A DNA stretch of 14,259 nt from Planctomycetota bacterium (lineage in GTDB: Bacteria > Planctomycetota > Phycisphaerae > WQYP01): assembly GCA_021826605.1 (NCBI GenBank), contig JAKAZF010000017.1, forward strand, positions 1 through 14,259, written 5' to 3'. Below are positions 1 through 7,000 of this stretch, in pieces. A program made the position numbers and the translations under genes. Every line of letters starts with the position of its first letter. Positions within the stretch are counted from its first letter, which is position 1. The notes under the pieces were generated by a model that searched no databases, was not told where the DNA came from, and worked only from the letters and a program-made list of their open reading frames with translations.

Positions 1-12
1 CGCGCGAGGGCT

Positions 13-39
13 GACAGCACCGGGTTATCACCACGGTGC
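13..39. repeat. Short repeat downstream of clpB, copy 1
   Basis: This 27-base segment matches 2902-2928 at 24 of 27 positions, including 16 identical bases (GTTATCACCACGGTGC, at 24-39). A further common ACTATTGCG follows both copies after a spacer of different length. Here the sequence also forms an inverted repeat, AGCACCG (16-22) with CGGTGCT (34-40). The two copies flank clpB in the same orientation. It may be a dispersed intergenic repeat. No T-run follows the hairpin on the minus strand, so it is not a convincing clpB terminator. Confidence 0.5.
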
Positions 40-122
40 TCGGGGGAGAGACTATTGCGTTATCCGTAACCCGCGTACAGTGTCGCGCACCCGAGCTGCG
101 CTGTCCACATAAGCTTGCAATT

Positions 123-2741
123 TTACTCCAATTCTCCGTCCACCACTGGTGCGCCGGCTTCAAAGGTGAAGCGGCCATGGCGGTCGGCATCGATATGGAT
201 GGAACCGCCTTGAGCAAATTCGCCGTTCAGCAGTTTTTCCGCCAGGGGATTTTCAATGTGCTGCTGGATCAGGCGTTTGAGCGGGCGCGCGCCATAGGTC
301 ACGTCATAACCCTGCTCGCCAAGCTCATGGCGGGCTTTATCGCTGACCACCAGGCTGTGGCCGCGTTCCGCCAGCCGTTGCTCCAGATGCCGCAGTTGAA
401 TGCCGACAATTTCCGCCAGTTGTTGCTTCTTGAGCGTATGAAAAATGACCACCTCATCGACACGGTTGAGAAATTCCGGGCGGAAATGCTGTTTTCCAAC
501 ATCGCGCACACCGGCTTCAATTTCCCAGTCCGCTCCCTGCTTGCTGGTGATTTCCTGAATCAGTTGTGATCCCAGATTGCTGGTCATGACGATGAGGGTA
601 TTTTTGAAATCCACCGTGCGTCCCTGCCCGTCGGTCAAACGTCCGTCATCAAGTACCTGCAAAAGCACATTGAACACATCACGATGCGCTTTTTCAATTT
701 CATCAAATAATATGACGCTGTAGGGCCGACGGCGCACCGCTTCGGTCAATACGCCGCCCTCTTCATAACCGACATATCCCGGCGGTGCGCCGATGAGCCG
801 GGCGACACTGTGCTGTTCCATGAATTCAGACATATCAATGCGGATCATGGAATCTTCGGTGTCAAATAGAAATTCCGCCAGGGCCTTGCACAATTCCGTT
901 TTTCCAACCCCGGTGGGACCTAAAAACATGAAACTGCCGATGGGCCGCCGCGGATCACCGAGTCCGGCCCGGCTGCGCCGCACGGCATTGCTTACAGCGG
1001 TCACCGCTTCATCCTGCCCGACCACGCGCTGGCGCAGAAATTCTTCCATGCGCTGGAGGCGCTGTTTGTCCCCTTCGAGCATTTTGGATACCGGTATGCC
1101 GGTCCATTTGGCCACGACATGGGCGATTTCCTCCGGTGTCACTTCTTCGCGCACCATGGATTGGCCCGATTTGAGGATTTCTTCCAACTGCTTCTGCCGG
1201 GCCTGTAATTCCGATTCAAGTTGGCGCAATTCACCGTAGCGCAAACGGGCCGCTTCCTCCAGTTTTCCCTGCCGCTGGGCTTCTTCCAACTGCGTTTGCG
1301 CGTGCTGAATTTTCTCGCGTATGGTCTTGATGCCGCGCAACACGCCGGATTCACGTTCCCATTTGGCGGTGAGTTCGGAATTCCGTTCATTGAGATCGGC
1401 CAGGAGTTTCTGATTTTTCTCAAGTTGCTGGCGTGATGCGTCATCCTTTTCTTTTTTCAGCGCTTCGCGTTCCACTTCCAACTGCATGATCCGTCGGCGG
1501 ACATCATCCAATGCCGCCGGCATGGAATCATTTTCGATCCGCAAGCGGCTGGCGGCCTCATCGACCAGATCAATGGCCTTGTCCGGCAGGAAGCGCTCGG
1601 TGATATAGCGGTTACTTAAGGTGGCGGCGGCCACCAGGGCCGAATCCTGAATGCGCACGCCATGATGCGTTTCATAGCGTTCTTTAAGCCCGCGCAAAAT
1701 CGCAATCGTATCCTCCACCGATGGTTGCGGCACCAGCACCGGCTGGAATCGCCGCTCCAGGGCCGGGTCTTTTTCAATGTATTTGCGGAACTCATCAAGC
1801 GTAGTGGCACCGATACAACGCAATTCGCCCCGCGCCAGGGCCGGCTTGAGTAAATTGGAGGCGTCCATGCTGCCCTCCGCGCGGCCCGCCCCCACCACAT
1901 TGTGCAACTCATCAATAAACAGAATCACGCCGCCCGCCGACTCCTGCACATCCTTGAGCACCGCTTTGAGGCGATCCTCAAATTCGCCGCGGAATTTCGC
2001 CCCAGCCACCAGAGCGCCCATGTCCAGGGCGACGAGTTTCTTATTTTTCAAACCTTCCGGCACGTCGCCAGCCAATATGCGCTGTGCCAGCCCCTCCACT
2101 ATCGCGGTTTTGCCAACGCCCGGCTCGCCGATCAGCACCGGATTATTTTTGGTACGCCGGCTGAGCACCTGCATGCACCGGCGAATTTCCTCATCGCGGC
2201 CAATGACGGGATCCAGCTTTCCCTGCCGCGCGGATTCCACCAGGTCGCGGCCATATTTCTGCAACGCCTGATATTTATCCTCCGGATTCTGATCGGTGAC
2301 GCGCGCATTACCGCGAATATCTTTTAATGCGGAGAGAAGCGCATTTTTATTCACGCCCAATGCGGTCAGAGCGGCTTTCGCCGGCGAAGCGGACGCGATC
2401 AATCCAAGCAGCAGGTGCTCGGTGGAAAGATATTCATCCTTGAGTCGATCCACTTCTTTTTGCGCTGCCGCCAGAACTTCACTGACATCGCGCGCCATGC
2501 CCAATTGGGCCCCACCCGACACGCTGGGTAAACGGTCCAGCTCGGAATCCACGACCGCTTCTAATTGCCCGGCATCGACACCAAGTCGCGCCAGCAATGG
2601 ACGAATAATCCCTTCCTTATCCGCCAGCAGCGCCGAAAGCAGGTGCAGGGCGGTTACTTCGCCATGCTGCTTTTCCGCAGCCAGGCTTTGGGCGTTGGCC
2701 AGTGCTTCCTGGGCCTTGACGGTAAATTTATCCAATCGCAT
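123..2741 (-). CDS. clpB: ATP-dependent disaggregase ClpB (Hsp104 family)
   Basis: ClpB is a cytosolic hexameric AAA+ unfoldase that pulls polypeptides out of aggregates together with DnaK/DnaJ/GrpE. The 872-residue length is close to the usual 857-870. The order seen is an N-terminal Clp_N double repeat (about 1-145), AAA-1 with Walker A GEPGVGKT (about residue 205) and Walker B VILFIDE, and a long charged coiled-coil M domain (about 410-525, rich in E/K/Q/R). AAA-2 follows, with Walker A GPTGVGKT (about 605), Walker B VILFDE and the C-terminal ClpB-D2-small region. The M domain and the absence of a ClpP-docking loop distinguish it from ClpA/ClpC. The start codon at 2741 has an AGGAG-type ribosome site (GAGGAG) about 5 bases upstream. 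A sigma70-type promoter lies about 95 bases upstream of the start. No CIRCE element is visible. The gene is monocistronic in this window; the family call is secure. Confidence 0.98.
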   Translation of the reverse strand: MRLDKFTVKAQEALANAQSLAAEKQHGEVTALHLLSALLADKEGIIRPLLARLGVDAGQLEAVVDSELDRLPSVSGGAQLGMARDVSEVLAAAQKEVDRLKDEYLSTEHLLLGLIASASPAKAALTALGVNKNALLSALKDIRGNARVTDQNPEDKYQALQKYGRDLVESARQGKLDPVIGRDEEIRRCMQVLSRRTKNNPVLIGEPGVGKTAIVEGLAQRILAGDVPEGLKNKKLVALDMGALVAGAKFRGEFEDRLKAVLKDVQESAGGVILFIDELHNVVGAGRAEGSMDASNLLKPALARGELRCIGATTLDEFRKYIEKDPALERRFQPVLVPQPSVEDTIAILRGLKERYETHHGVRIQDSALVAAATLSNRYITERFLPDKAIDLVDEAASRLRIENDSMPAALDDVRRRIMQLEVEREALKKEKDDASRQQLEKNQKLLADLNERNSELTAKWERESGVLRGIKTIREKIQHAQTQLEEAQRQGKLEEAARLRYGELRQLESELQARQKQLEEILKSGQSMVREEVTPEEIAHVVAKWTGIPVSKMLEGDKQRLQRMEEFLRQRVVGQDEAVTAVSNAVRRSRAGLGDPRRPIGSFMFLGPTGVGKTELCKALAEFLFDTEDSMIRIDMSEFMEQHSVARLIGAPPGYVGYEEGGVLTEAVRRRPYSVILFDEIEKAHRDVFNVLLQVLDDGRLTDGQGRTVDFKNTLIVMTSNLGSQLIQEITSKQGADWEIEAGVRDVGKQHFRPEFLNRVDEVVIFHTLKKQQLAEIVGIQLRHLEQRLAERGHSLVVSDKARHELGEQGYDVTYGARPLKRLIQQHIENPLAEKLLNGEFAQGGSIHIDADRHGRFTFEAGAPVVDGELE

Positions 2742-2836
2742 AAAAGCTCCTCATTACGGATAGCCCTATGGTAGCGGCTCCCGAGGACGCAGATAACAAA
2801 TGCCGTACCAGAGAACAACACGCGTATCTTTCATTG

Positions 2837-2866
2837 ATTATAAGGATGTGCCAAAAGCTCTGACAA
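2837..2866 (-). promoter_or_regulatory. Putative sigma70-type promoter of clpB
   Basis: Read on the minus strand, TTGTCA (2861-2866) is followed after 18 bases by a perfect TATAAT (2837-2842). Transcription would begin near 2830 and give a leader of roughly 85-90 bases before the clpB start at 2741. The match to a housekeeping consensus suggests basal expression; no heat-shock sigma motif or CIRCE repeat was seen in the leader. Confidence 0.6.
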
Positions 2867-2901
2867 AAACATACTGCCAATGTGGCAGAAAAGGCGGAGG
2901 C

Positions 2902-2928
2902 GACGGCAACGAGTTATCACCACGGTGC
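2902..2928. repeat. Short repeat upstream of clpB, copy 2
   Basis: Second copy of the 27-base repeat at 13-39 (24 of 27 identical), again followed by ACTATTGCG. It lies between the minus-strand clpB promoter and the plus-strand riboswitch promoter, in a 590-base intergenic region. Here CGGTGC (2923-2928) can pair with GCACCG (2950-2955) rather than with an upstream arm. Confidence 0.5.
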
Positions 2929-2984
2929 GTGGAACTATTGCGCCTCGGAGCACCGGCATGGTCAACTTACAACGCCCTGGGAAT

Positions 2985-3008
2985 GGGAACGCGACAGGGA
3001 ACGCGACA
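2985..3008. repeat. 12-bp perfect tandem duplication
   Basis: GGGAACGCGACA occurs twice head to tail (2985-2996 and 2997-3008), ending six bases before the -35 element of the riboswitch promoter. It may be a chance slippage product or a pair of regulator half-sites; the sequence alone does not decide. Confidence 0.5.
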
Positions 3009-3013
3009 GGCCC

Positions 3014-3042
3014 TTGACATTCTTCATGCGGAGTTCTACCAT
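3014..3042 (+). promoter_or_regulatory. Promoter of the SAM-riboswitch operon
   Basis: A perfect TTGACA (3014-3019) is followed after 17 bases by TACCAT (3037-3042). The predicted start near 3049 is only about 15 bases before the riboswitch, so the aptamer is at the very 5' end of the transcript, as expected for a leader riboswitch. Confidence 0.7.
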
Positions 3043-3062
3043 TTCACCTGACAATTGAATAA

Positions 3063-3198
3063 GGCTCTTATCAAGAGTGCCTGAGGGACGGGCCCGTTGA
3101 CGGCACAGCAACCCATCTTCACGCCATGATGGCGTAAGAAGCGGGTGCTAATTCCCTCCCGCTTGCCGAATTTCGGCGAACTTGGGGATAGATAAGTG
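3063..3198 (+). promoter_or_regulatory. SAM-I (S-box) riboswitch aptamer
   Basis: The leader carries the conserved S-box core in order: CTCTTATCAAGAG (3065-3077), GAGGGAC (3083-3089), GGCCCGTTGA (3091-3100), GCAACC (3108-3113), a P3-type hairpin ACGCC/GGCGT (3121-3135), GGTGCTAATTCC (3144-3155), a small GCCGAA/TTCGGC hairpin (3165-3177) and the closing strand GATAAG (3191-3196). The latter pairs with CTTATC (3067-3072) to close P1. SAM-I riboswitches bind S-adenosylmethionine and turn off methionine, cysteine and SAM synthesis or uptake genes. With the terminator at 3228-3290 this is a transcriptional OFF switch for the genes beginning at 3335. Confidence is high because the core motifs appear in the right order and the expression platform is intact. 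Confidence 0.93.
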
Positions 3199-3227
3199 GT
3201 TCAGCGCCCATTTTTATGAACAATCGC

Positions 3228-3290
3228 GCGGCCTCTTATCAGGAATCAGCACCCTTGACCGGTGCATCCTGATAAGAGGCCGCTTTATTT
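3228..3290 (+). terminator. Riboswitch expression-platform terminator
   Basis: A 17-bp perfect stem (3228-3244 with 3267-3283), topped by a GCACC/GGTGC extension, is followed by TTTATTT (3284-3290). The 5' arm contains CCTCTTATCA, nearly a copy of the P1 5' strand of the riboswitch, so the P1 3' strand (GATAAG, 3191-3196) can pair with either. With SAM bound, P1 forms and the terminator is free to fold. Without SAM, the P1 3' strand can sequester the terminator arm as an antiterminator. Confidence 0.9.
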
Positions 3291-3334
3291 GCCGGCCCAA
3301 GCACCAGTGAGGTGCGTGCCGGGCGGAGGTTGTA

Positions 3335-4609
3335 ATGTCTTATGTTCTTGGGCTTAAGTGCCGCGAATGCGGGGAAAAATATCCGCAAAAAGGCGTGCAT
3401 GTGTGCGAAGTCTGTTTTGGGCCGCTGGAGGTTCAATATGATTACGCCGCCATGCGCGGAAAAGTGACGCGGGAATCCATTGAAAGTAAGCCGCGAAATT
3501 TGTGGCGCTATCGTGATTTGCTGCCCATTGATGGCGAACCGAAAGCGGGATTGAACTCCGGCTTTACCCCGCTGCGGCGGGCACACAATCTGGAAAAAGT
3601 TCTGGGCGTTAAAGAGCTGTATATCAAGGATGATTCCGCGAATTATCCCACCTGGAGCTACAAAGAGCGCGTGGTTTCCGTAGCCATTACCAAGGCCATT
3701 GAACTGGGTTACAACACCGTGGGCTGCGCCAGCACGGGCAATCTGGCCAACAGCGTGGCTGCTCATGCGGCGGTGGCGGGCCTCAAGGCATTTGTCATGA
3801 TTCCACATGATCTTGAGCAGGGCAAGGTGCTGGGATCGCTGATTTTTGGCCCCACGATGGTGCGGATTCAGGGCAATTATGATGATGTGAATCGACTATG
3901 TTCGGAAATTGCCGACAAATACAAATGGGCCATTGTGAATGTGAATCTGCGGCCATTTTATACCGAGGGGGCCAAGACTTTTGGCTTCGAGGTGGCTGAA
4001 CAATTGGGCTGGCGGTTGCCGAAGCATACGGTATGTCCAACCGCCGGCGGAACAATTTTGCCCAAGATTTACAAGGCGTATCAGGAATTGATTGACCTGG
4101 GATTGGTGGCGGACAATAAGCCGAAGATTTATTCGGCCCAGGCCGCCGGTTGCAATCCGGTGGTGCAAGCCATTCGCGCCGGCACGGATCTCATTAAGCC
4201 GCAGAAGCCAAAGACGATTGCCAAGAGCATCGCCATCGGCAATCCCGCGGATGGTTTTTATGTGGTGCAGGCGGTCAAACAATCCGGTGGGTGGGGTGAA
4301 GATGCCACCGATACGGAGATTGTCGATGCCATTAAACTTCTGGCCCGCACGGAAGGAACGTGGACGGAACCCGCGGGCGGCACGACATTGGCCGCTACGA
4401 TCAAGTTGATCAACAGCGGTCGAATTCCGCGCGATGAAAGTATATGTGTTTGCATCACGGGCAATGGGTTGAAAACGGTGGAAGTGGTGGTGGATCAGTT
4501 GGAACCTCCCGCATCCATTCCACCTAAGATTGATGCCTTCGACGCCCTGATGGCCAAGTATCAGTCGCAAGCATCCGCGGCAACGGGAAAAATGCCGGCA
4601 AGCGTATAA
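3335..4609 (+). CDS. thrC: Threonine-synthase-like PLP enzyme, possible homocysteine synthase
   Basis: This 424-residue protein is a fold-type II PLP enzyme of the threonine synthase family, which normally converts O-phosphohomoserine to threonine. An N-terminal zinc-ribbon-like segment has Cys9, Cys12, Cys24 and Cys27 (two CxxC pairs), as in some actinobacterial threonine synthases. The likely PLP lysine is Lys110 in YPTWSYKER; the usual motif is close to NPTxSFKDR, so three flanking residues differ. The phosphate-binding loop STGNLANS (133-140) is intact. The start at 3335 has GGAGG six bases upstream. It is the first gene after a SAM-I riboswitch and is followed by a sulfur carrier, a NIL protein and an E1-like enzyme. 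Threonine synthesis under SAM repression would be odd, since it competes with methionine synthesis for O-phosphohomoserine. I infer a possible role in homocysteine formation from a protein thiocarboxylate. Ordinary threonine synthase remains the main alternative. Confidence 0.85.
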   Translation: MSYVLGLKCRECGEKYPQKGVHVCEVCFGPLEVQYDYAAMRGKVTRESIESKPRNLWRYRDLLPIDGEPKAGLNSGFTPLRRAHNLEKVLGVKELYIKDDSANYPTWSYKERVVSVAITKAIELGYNTVGCASTGNLANSVAAHAAVAGLKAFVMIPHDLEQGKVLGSLIFGPTMVRIQGNYDDVNRLCSEIADKYKWAIVNVNLRPFYTEGAKTFGFEVAEQLGWRLPKHTVCPTAGGTILPKIYKAYQELIDLGLVADNKPKIYSAQAAGCNPVVQAIRAGTDLIKPQKPKTIAKSIAIGNPADGFYVVQAVKQSGGWGEDATDTEIVDAIKLLARTEGTWTEPAGGTTLAATIKLINSGRIPRDESICVCITGNGLKTVEVVVDQLEPPASIPPKIDAFDALMAKYQSQASAATGKMPASV

Positions 4610-4627
4610 TGCGGGAGCCAGAGCGGG

Positions 4628-4690
4628 CCACCGGCTTTATGCCGGTGGTGACAGGCGTTGGAAAGTTGATACCCCGCGGTGACAACCGCG
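4628..4690 (+). other. Two intercistronic hairpins between thrC-like gene and sulfur-carrier gene
   Basis: The 101-base gap holds a perfect 8-bp hairpin (CCACCGGC 4628-4635, loop TTTAT, GCCGGTGG 4641-4648) and a 6-bp hairpin with a four-base loop (CGCGGT 4675-4680, ACCGCG 4685-4690). Neither is followed by a T-run, so termination is unlikely. They may stabilise or separate the mRNA for the carrier, which is often needed at a different dose from its enzymes. That role is inferred. Confidence 0.45.
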
Positions 4691-4710
4691 TTAGATATGG
4701 AGAAAACATC

Positions 4711-4986
4711 ATGGCGATAAAAATCAGAATTCCCACCCCCTTGCGTTCCGTTACCAATGGCGCGGATACGGTGGAAACATCGGCGGCAAGTGTGGATGAA
4801 GCACTGAAAAATCTTTGCGGCCAGTTTACCGGCATGGAAAAGCGACTCTACAAGCAGCCAGGGGAGTTGAATCGCTTCGTAAATATTTATGTCAACGATG
4901 AGGACATCCGTTTTTTGAATAACCTGCAAACCCCCATTAAGGATGGCGATGATGTCAGCATCGTGCCCGCCATTGCGGGAGGTTGA
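4711..4986 (+). CDS. CysO/MoaD-like ubiquitin-fold sulfur carrier protein
   Basis: This 91-residue protein is a small beta-grasp sulfur carrier ending in AIAGG. The free C-terminal Gly-Gly is the site that E1-like enzymes adenylate and that becomes a thiocarboxylate. The stretch RFVNIYVNDEDIRF and the ending are very like CysO of Mycobacterium tuberculosis, the carrier for thiocarboxylate-dependent cysteine synthesis, and less like MoaD of molybdopterin synthase. The start at 4711 has GGAG eight bases upstream. An in-frame ATG at 4609 overlapping the previous gene would add 34 residues that do not fit the family, so I reject it. The next gene follows after three bases. The carrier fold and Gly-Gly end are clear; whether the acceptor is cysteine, homocysteine or another product is inferred from the riboswitch and neighbours. 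No molybdopterin genes are nearby. Confidence 0.92.
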   Translation: MAIKIRIPTPLRSVTNGADTVETSAASVDEALKNLCGQFTGMEKRLYKQPGELNRFVNIYVNDEDIRFLNNLQTPIKDGDDVSIVPAIAGG

Positions 4987-4989
4987 AAT

Positions 4990-5244
4990 ATGGCAAAAAT
5001 GAGCAAACGTGTGTGGCTGACCTTCAGTGGAAAAGCCATGGTGGAAACGCCGGCGTTGTGGCGCATGGCCCGCCAATTCCCGGATGTCCGGTTTGATATC
5101 CGGCAGGCCAGCGTCACGGCGGAAATCGGAATCATGGCGGTGTTGTTTGAAGGCGAGAGTCAGGATGTGGCCGGGGCGCTGGCGTTTCTGCGCGAGCAGG
5201 GCGTGGCGGTGGAACCCATTGAAGGAAGCGTAGTCGAAGGATAA
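4990..5244 (+). CDS. Stand-alone NIL-domain protein
   Basis: The 84-residue protein consists almost entirely of one ferredoxin-like NIL domain (about residues 6-78), with the motif RVWLTFSGK near the start and the region ITAEIG-like (VTAEIGIMAVLFEG) in the middle. NIL domains are known at the C-terminus of the methionine ABC transporter ATPase MetN, where they bind methionine, and fused to ferredoxin in proteins of the methanogen homocysteine pathway. No cysteines or ferredoxin cluster motif are present here. The start at 4990 uses GGGAGG overlapping the end of the carrier gene (4978-4983), indicating tight co-translation. A methionine-sensing or sulfur-transfer scaffold role is possible but unproven. 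Confidence 0.85.
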   Translation: MAKMSKRVWLTFSGKAMVETPALWRMARQFPDVRFDIRQASVTAEIGIMAVLFEGESQDVAGALAFLREQGVAVEPIEGSVVEG

Positions 5245-5246
5245 TT

Positions 5247-6341
5247 ATGGCACTATCAGATTTAGCACAGGAACTGGAAAAAGCGGATCCTTCTTTAGCG
5301 CGGTATAACCGGCAGATGCTTTGGGCACCCATCGGGGTGGAGGGGCAGAAGAAACTCAAGGCCGCGCGCGTGTTGATGGTGGGGTGCGGAGCCTTGGGTA
5401 CCGTGCTGGCCAATACGCTGTCACGGGCCGGCGTTGGCCATATCACAATTATTGATCGCGACTTTATTGAACTAAATAATTTGCAGCGTCAGGTGTTGTT
5501 TGATCAGCAGGATATAAAAGATCAGTTGCCCAAGTCCGTGGCGGCCCAGCGCAAAATTGCGGGCATCAACTCGGATGTGCATGTTGAAGCGGTAGTCGCG
5601 GATGTGAATCACAACAACATTGAGCAATATGCCAAAGATAAGCATCTGTTGCTGGATGGCACGGACAATTTTGAGACGCGTTTTTTAATTAATGATGTAT
5701 CCATTAAGCTCAATATCCCGTGGATTTATGGCGCGTGCATCAGTGCCATGGGCCTGGGCATGGTGATCCGCCCCGGTATTACACCATGCCTGCGCTGTGT
5801 TTTTGAAACGTCACCGCCCGCCGGAATGAACCCGACGTGCGATACCGCCGGCGTGCTGGGGCCAACGGTAAATGTGGTGGCAAGCTGGCAGGCCATGGAG
5901 GCCATGAAAATATTGACGGGCAATATTGATGCGGTCAGCACGCGGTTGTTCAGTTTTGACCTCTGGGATAATCGGTTCCAGCAGCTCAATGTTTCGCGGG
6001 CGCGGGAAATCGCCGATTGCCCGGCGTGTAAACATCACAACTATGAGTATTTGACCGGAAAATTTGGTTCCAGTACAACCGCCTTGTGCGGGCGAAATGC
6101 GGTGCAGATTTCCCAACCGCCGGGTGGTAAGGTGGATTTTGAACGCATTTCCGCAAATTTGCGGTCGGTGGGCACACCGAGTTTTAACAAGTTCATGCTC
6201 AAATGCGCCATTGGTGAAGGGCAGGGAGAGCGGCGGAAGGAATATGAGATCACGCTTTTTGCCGATGGCCGGGCTATTATCAAAGGAACGCATGAGGCGG
6301 CGGTCGCCAAAGCGATTTATGCCAAGTATGTTGGCAGTTGA
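5247..6341 (+). CDS. moeB: E1-like sulfur-carrier activating enzyme (MoeB/ThiF/HesA family)
   Basis: This 364-residue adenylyltransferase should activate the Gly-Gly end of the carrier encoded just upstream, using ATP to form an acyl-adenylate that then accepts sulfur. Visible motifs are GCGALG (46-51, nucleotide loop), DRDFIELNNLQRQ (70-82, ATP and Mg binding with the arginine), Asp137 in LLLDGTDN, two zinc CxxC pairs (Cys181/Cys184 and Cys258/Cys261) and a ThiF-type cysteine Cys198 in PTCDTAGVLGP. The E1 domain covers roughly 18-265. The remaining 95 or so residues are not a rhodanese domain; they include CGRNAVQI and end in a DGRAIIKGT segment, an arrangement seen in other MoeB-like proteins. 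Sulfur must therefore come from a separate protein. The gene starts three bases after the NIL gene and a terminator follows it. Family assignment is secure; the specific partner is inferred from gene order. Confidence 0.93.
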   Translation: MALSDLAQELEKADPSLARYNRQMLWAPIGVEGQKKLKAARVLMVGCGALGTVLANTLSRAGVGHITIIDRDFIELNNLQRQVLFDQQDIKDQLPKSVAAQRKIAGINSDVHVEAVVADVNHNNIEQYAKDKHLLLDGTDNFETRFLINDVSIKLNIPWIYGACISAMGLGMVIRPGITPCLRCVFETSPPAGMNPTCDTAGVLGPTVNVVASWQAMEAMKILTGNIDAVSTRLFSFDLWDNRFQQLNVSRAREIADCPACKHHNYEYLTGKFGSSTTALCGRNAVQISQPPGGKVDFERISANLRSVGTPSFNKFMLKCAIGEGQGERRKEYEITLFADGRAIIKGTHEAAVAKAIYAKYVGS

Positions 6342-6342
6342 A

Positions 6343-6377
6343 CCGGCAACGCAATGCTATTGCCGGAACTTTTTTTT
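6343..6377 (+). terminator. Intrinsic terminator closing the SAM-riboswitch operon
   Basis: CCGGCAA (6343-6349) and TTGCCGG (6360-6366) form a 7-bp stem with a 10-base loop, followed by eight T residues (6370-6377). It begins two bases after the moeB-like stop codon. The next gene's ribosome site starts directly after the T-run, so some read-through into that gene is possible. Confidence 0.85.
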
Positions 6378-6392
6378 CAGGAGATGTTTATC

Positions 6393-6878
6393 ATGCTCGA
6401 AGCTTTCATTGCGACAATCACACATACCCGCAACGCCACGCTCAAACTCGTGGCCGATCTCACGGATGATCAGATGACGCTGCAACCTGCTCCCAAAACC
6501 AATCACCCCGCCTGGGTGCTGGGACATTTGCTGGCGGTGGATGGCAGTTTTCTGGCGTTGCTGGGCGGCACGGCCCCGACACTGGATGCGAACTGGAAGG
6601 AAGTTTATGGCGGAGGCAGCACGCCTGTGGCCGATAGTTCCAAATACAAACCCAAGAAATTTTACGTGGATCACCTGGCCGCCGTGCGGGAACAGATCAT
6701 CGCCCGGCTGAAAACCATCAAGCCGGAAGAACTTTCCAAGCCGCACCCTGATCCGGCTCGGCGTGAGCGCTTCCCCACCATCCTCCATGCCATTTTCATC
6801 TACGGAACCTGGCATGAAGGATACCACGCCGGCCAATTGTCCGCCTGGCGGCGTGTGCAGGGCTTGCCGGCGGTGTAA
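6393..6878 (+). CDS. DinB/YfiT-like four-helix metal-binding protein
   Basis: This 161-residue protein has the DinB superfamily layout: a helical bundle with a histidine triad, here His45 in VLGHL and His141/His145 in WHEGYHAGQL. DinB-like proteins bind a divalent metal. Members include thiol-dependent transferases that use bacillithiol or mycothiol, and many of unknown substrate. The start at 6393 is chosen because CAGGAG (6378-6383) sits nine bases upstream; an earlier in-frame ATG at 6354 lies inside the preceding terminator. No promoter is obvious, so expression may rely on read-through from the operon upstream. Family assignment is good; the reaction is unknown. Confidence 0.88.
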   Translation: MLEAFIATITHTRNATLKLVADLTDDQMTLQPAPKTNHPAWVLGHLLAVDGSFLALLGGTAPTLDANWKEVYGGGSTPVADSSKYKPKKFYVDHLAAVREQIIARLKTIKPEELSKPHPDPARRERFPTILHAIFIYGTWHEGYHAGQLSAWRRVQGLPAV

Positions 6879-6916
6879 TGGCAGCCGGGCCCGCAGCTGC
6901 GCGGGAGCGCGATAAT

Positions 6917-6946
6917 TTGTTCCGACGGGCCGGAATCTGGTACAAT
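6917..6946 (+). promoter_or_regulatory. Putative promoter of the DUF433/DUF5615 pair
   Basis: TTGTTC (6917-6922) and TACAAT (6941-6946) are separated by 18 bases. Transcription would begin near 6953, about 48 bases before the ATG at 7001. An independent promoter is common for toxin-antitoxin pairs. Confidence 0.45.
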
Positions 6947-7000
6947 GGAAAAAATAGCGCATGTTTGCCGGTGATTGAATGGCAATACAATGGTGACACG

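Noticed and set aside
2800..3051. 83-codon plus-strand frame in the clpB to riboswitch intergenic region
   Set aside because: It runs over the clpB promoter, a repeat copy, a tandem duplication and the riboswitch promoter, has no ribosome site and resembles no family.
3239..3808. Antisense frame opposite the start of the threonine-synthase-like gene
   Set aside because: It covers the terminator hairpin and the strong coding frame of the other strand; its translation resembles no family.
4609..4986. Longer start for the sulfur-carrier gene at 4609
   Set aside because: The extra 34 residues translate the two intercistronic hairpins; the ATG at 4711 has a good GGAG site and gives the normal family length.
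4711..6341. Reading the carrier and E1-like genes as molybdopterin synthesis (MoaD/MoeB)
   Set aside because: No other molybdopterin genes are near, the carrier resembles CysO more than MoaD, and the leader is a SAM riboswitch, not a molybdenum-cofactor one.
6878..7000. N-terminal extension of the DUF433 gene back to 6878
   Set aside because: The extension is upstream of the predicted transcription start and does not fit the DUF433 domain length.
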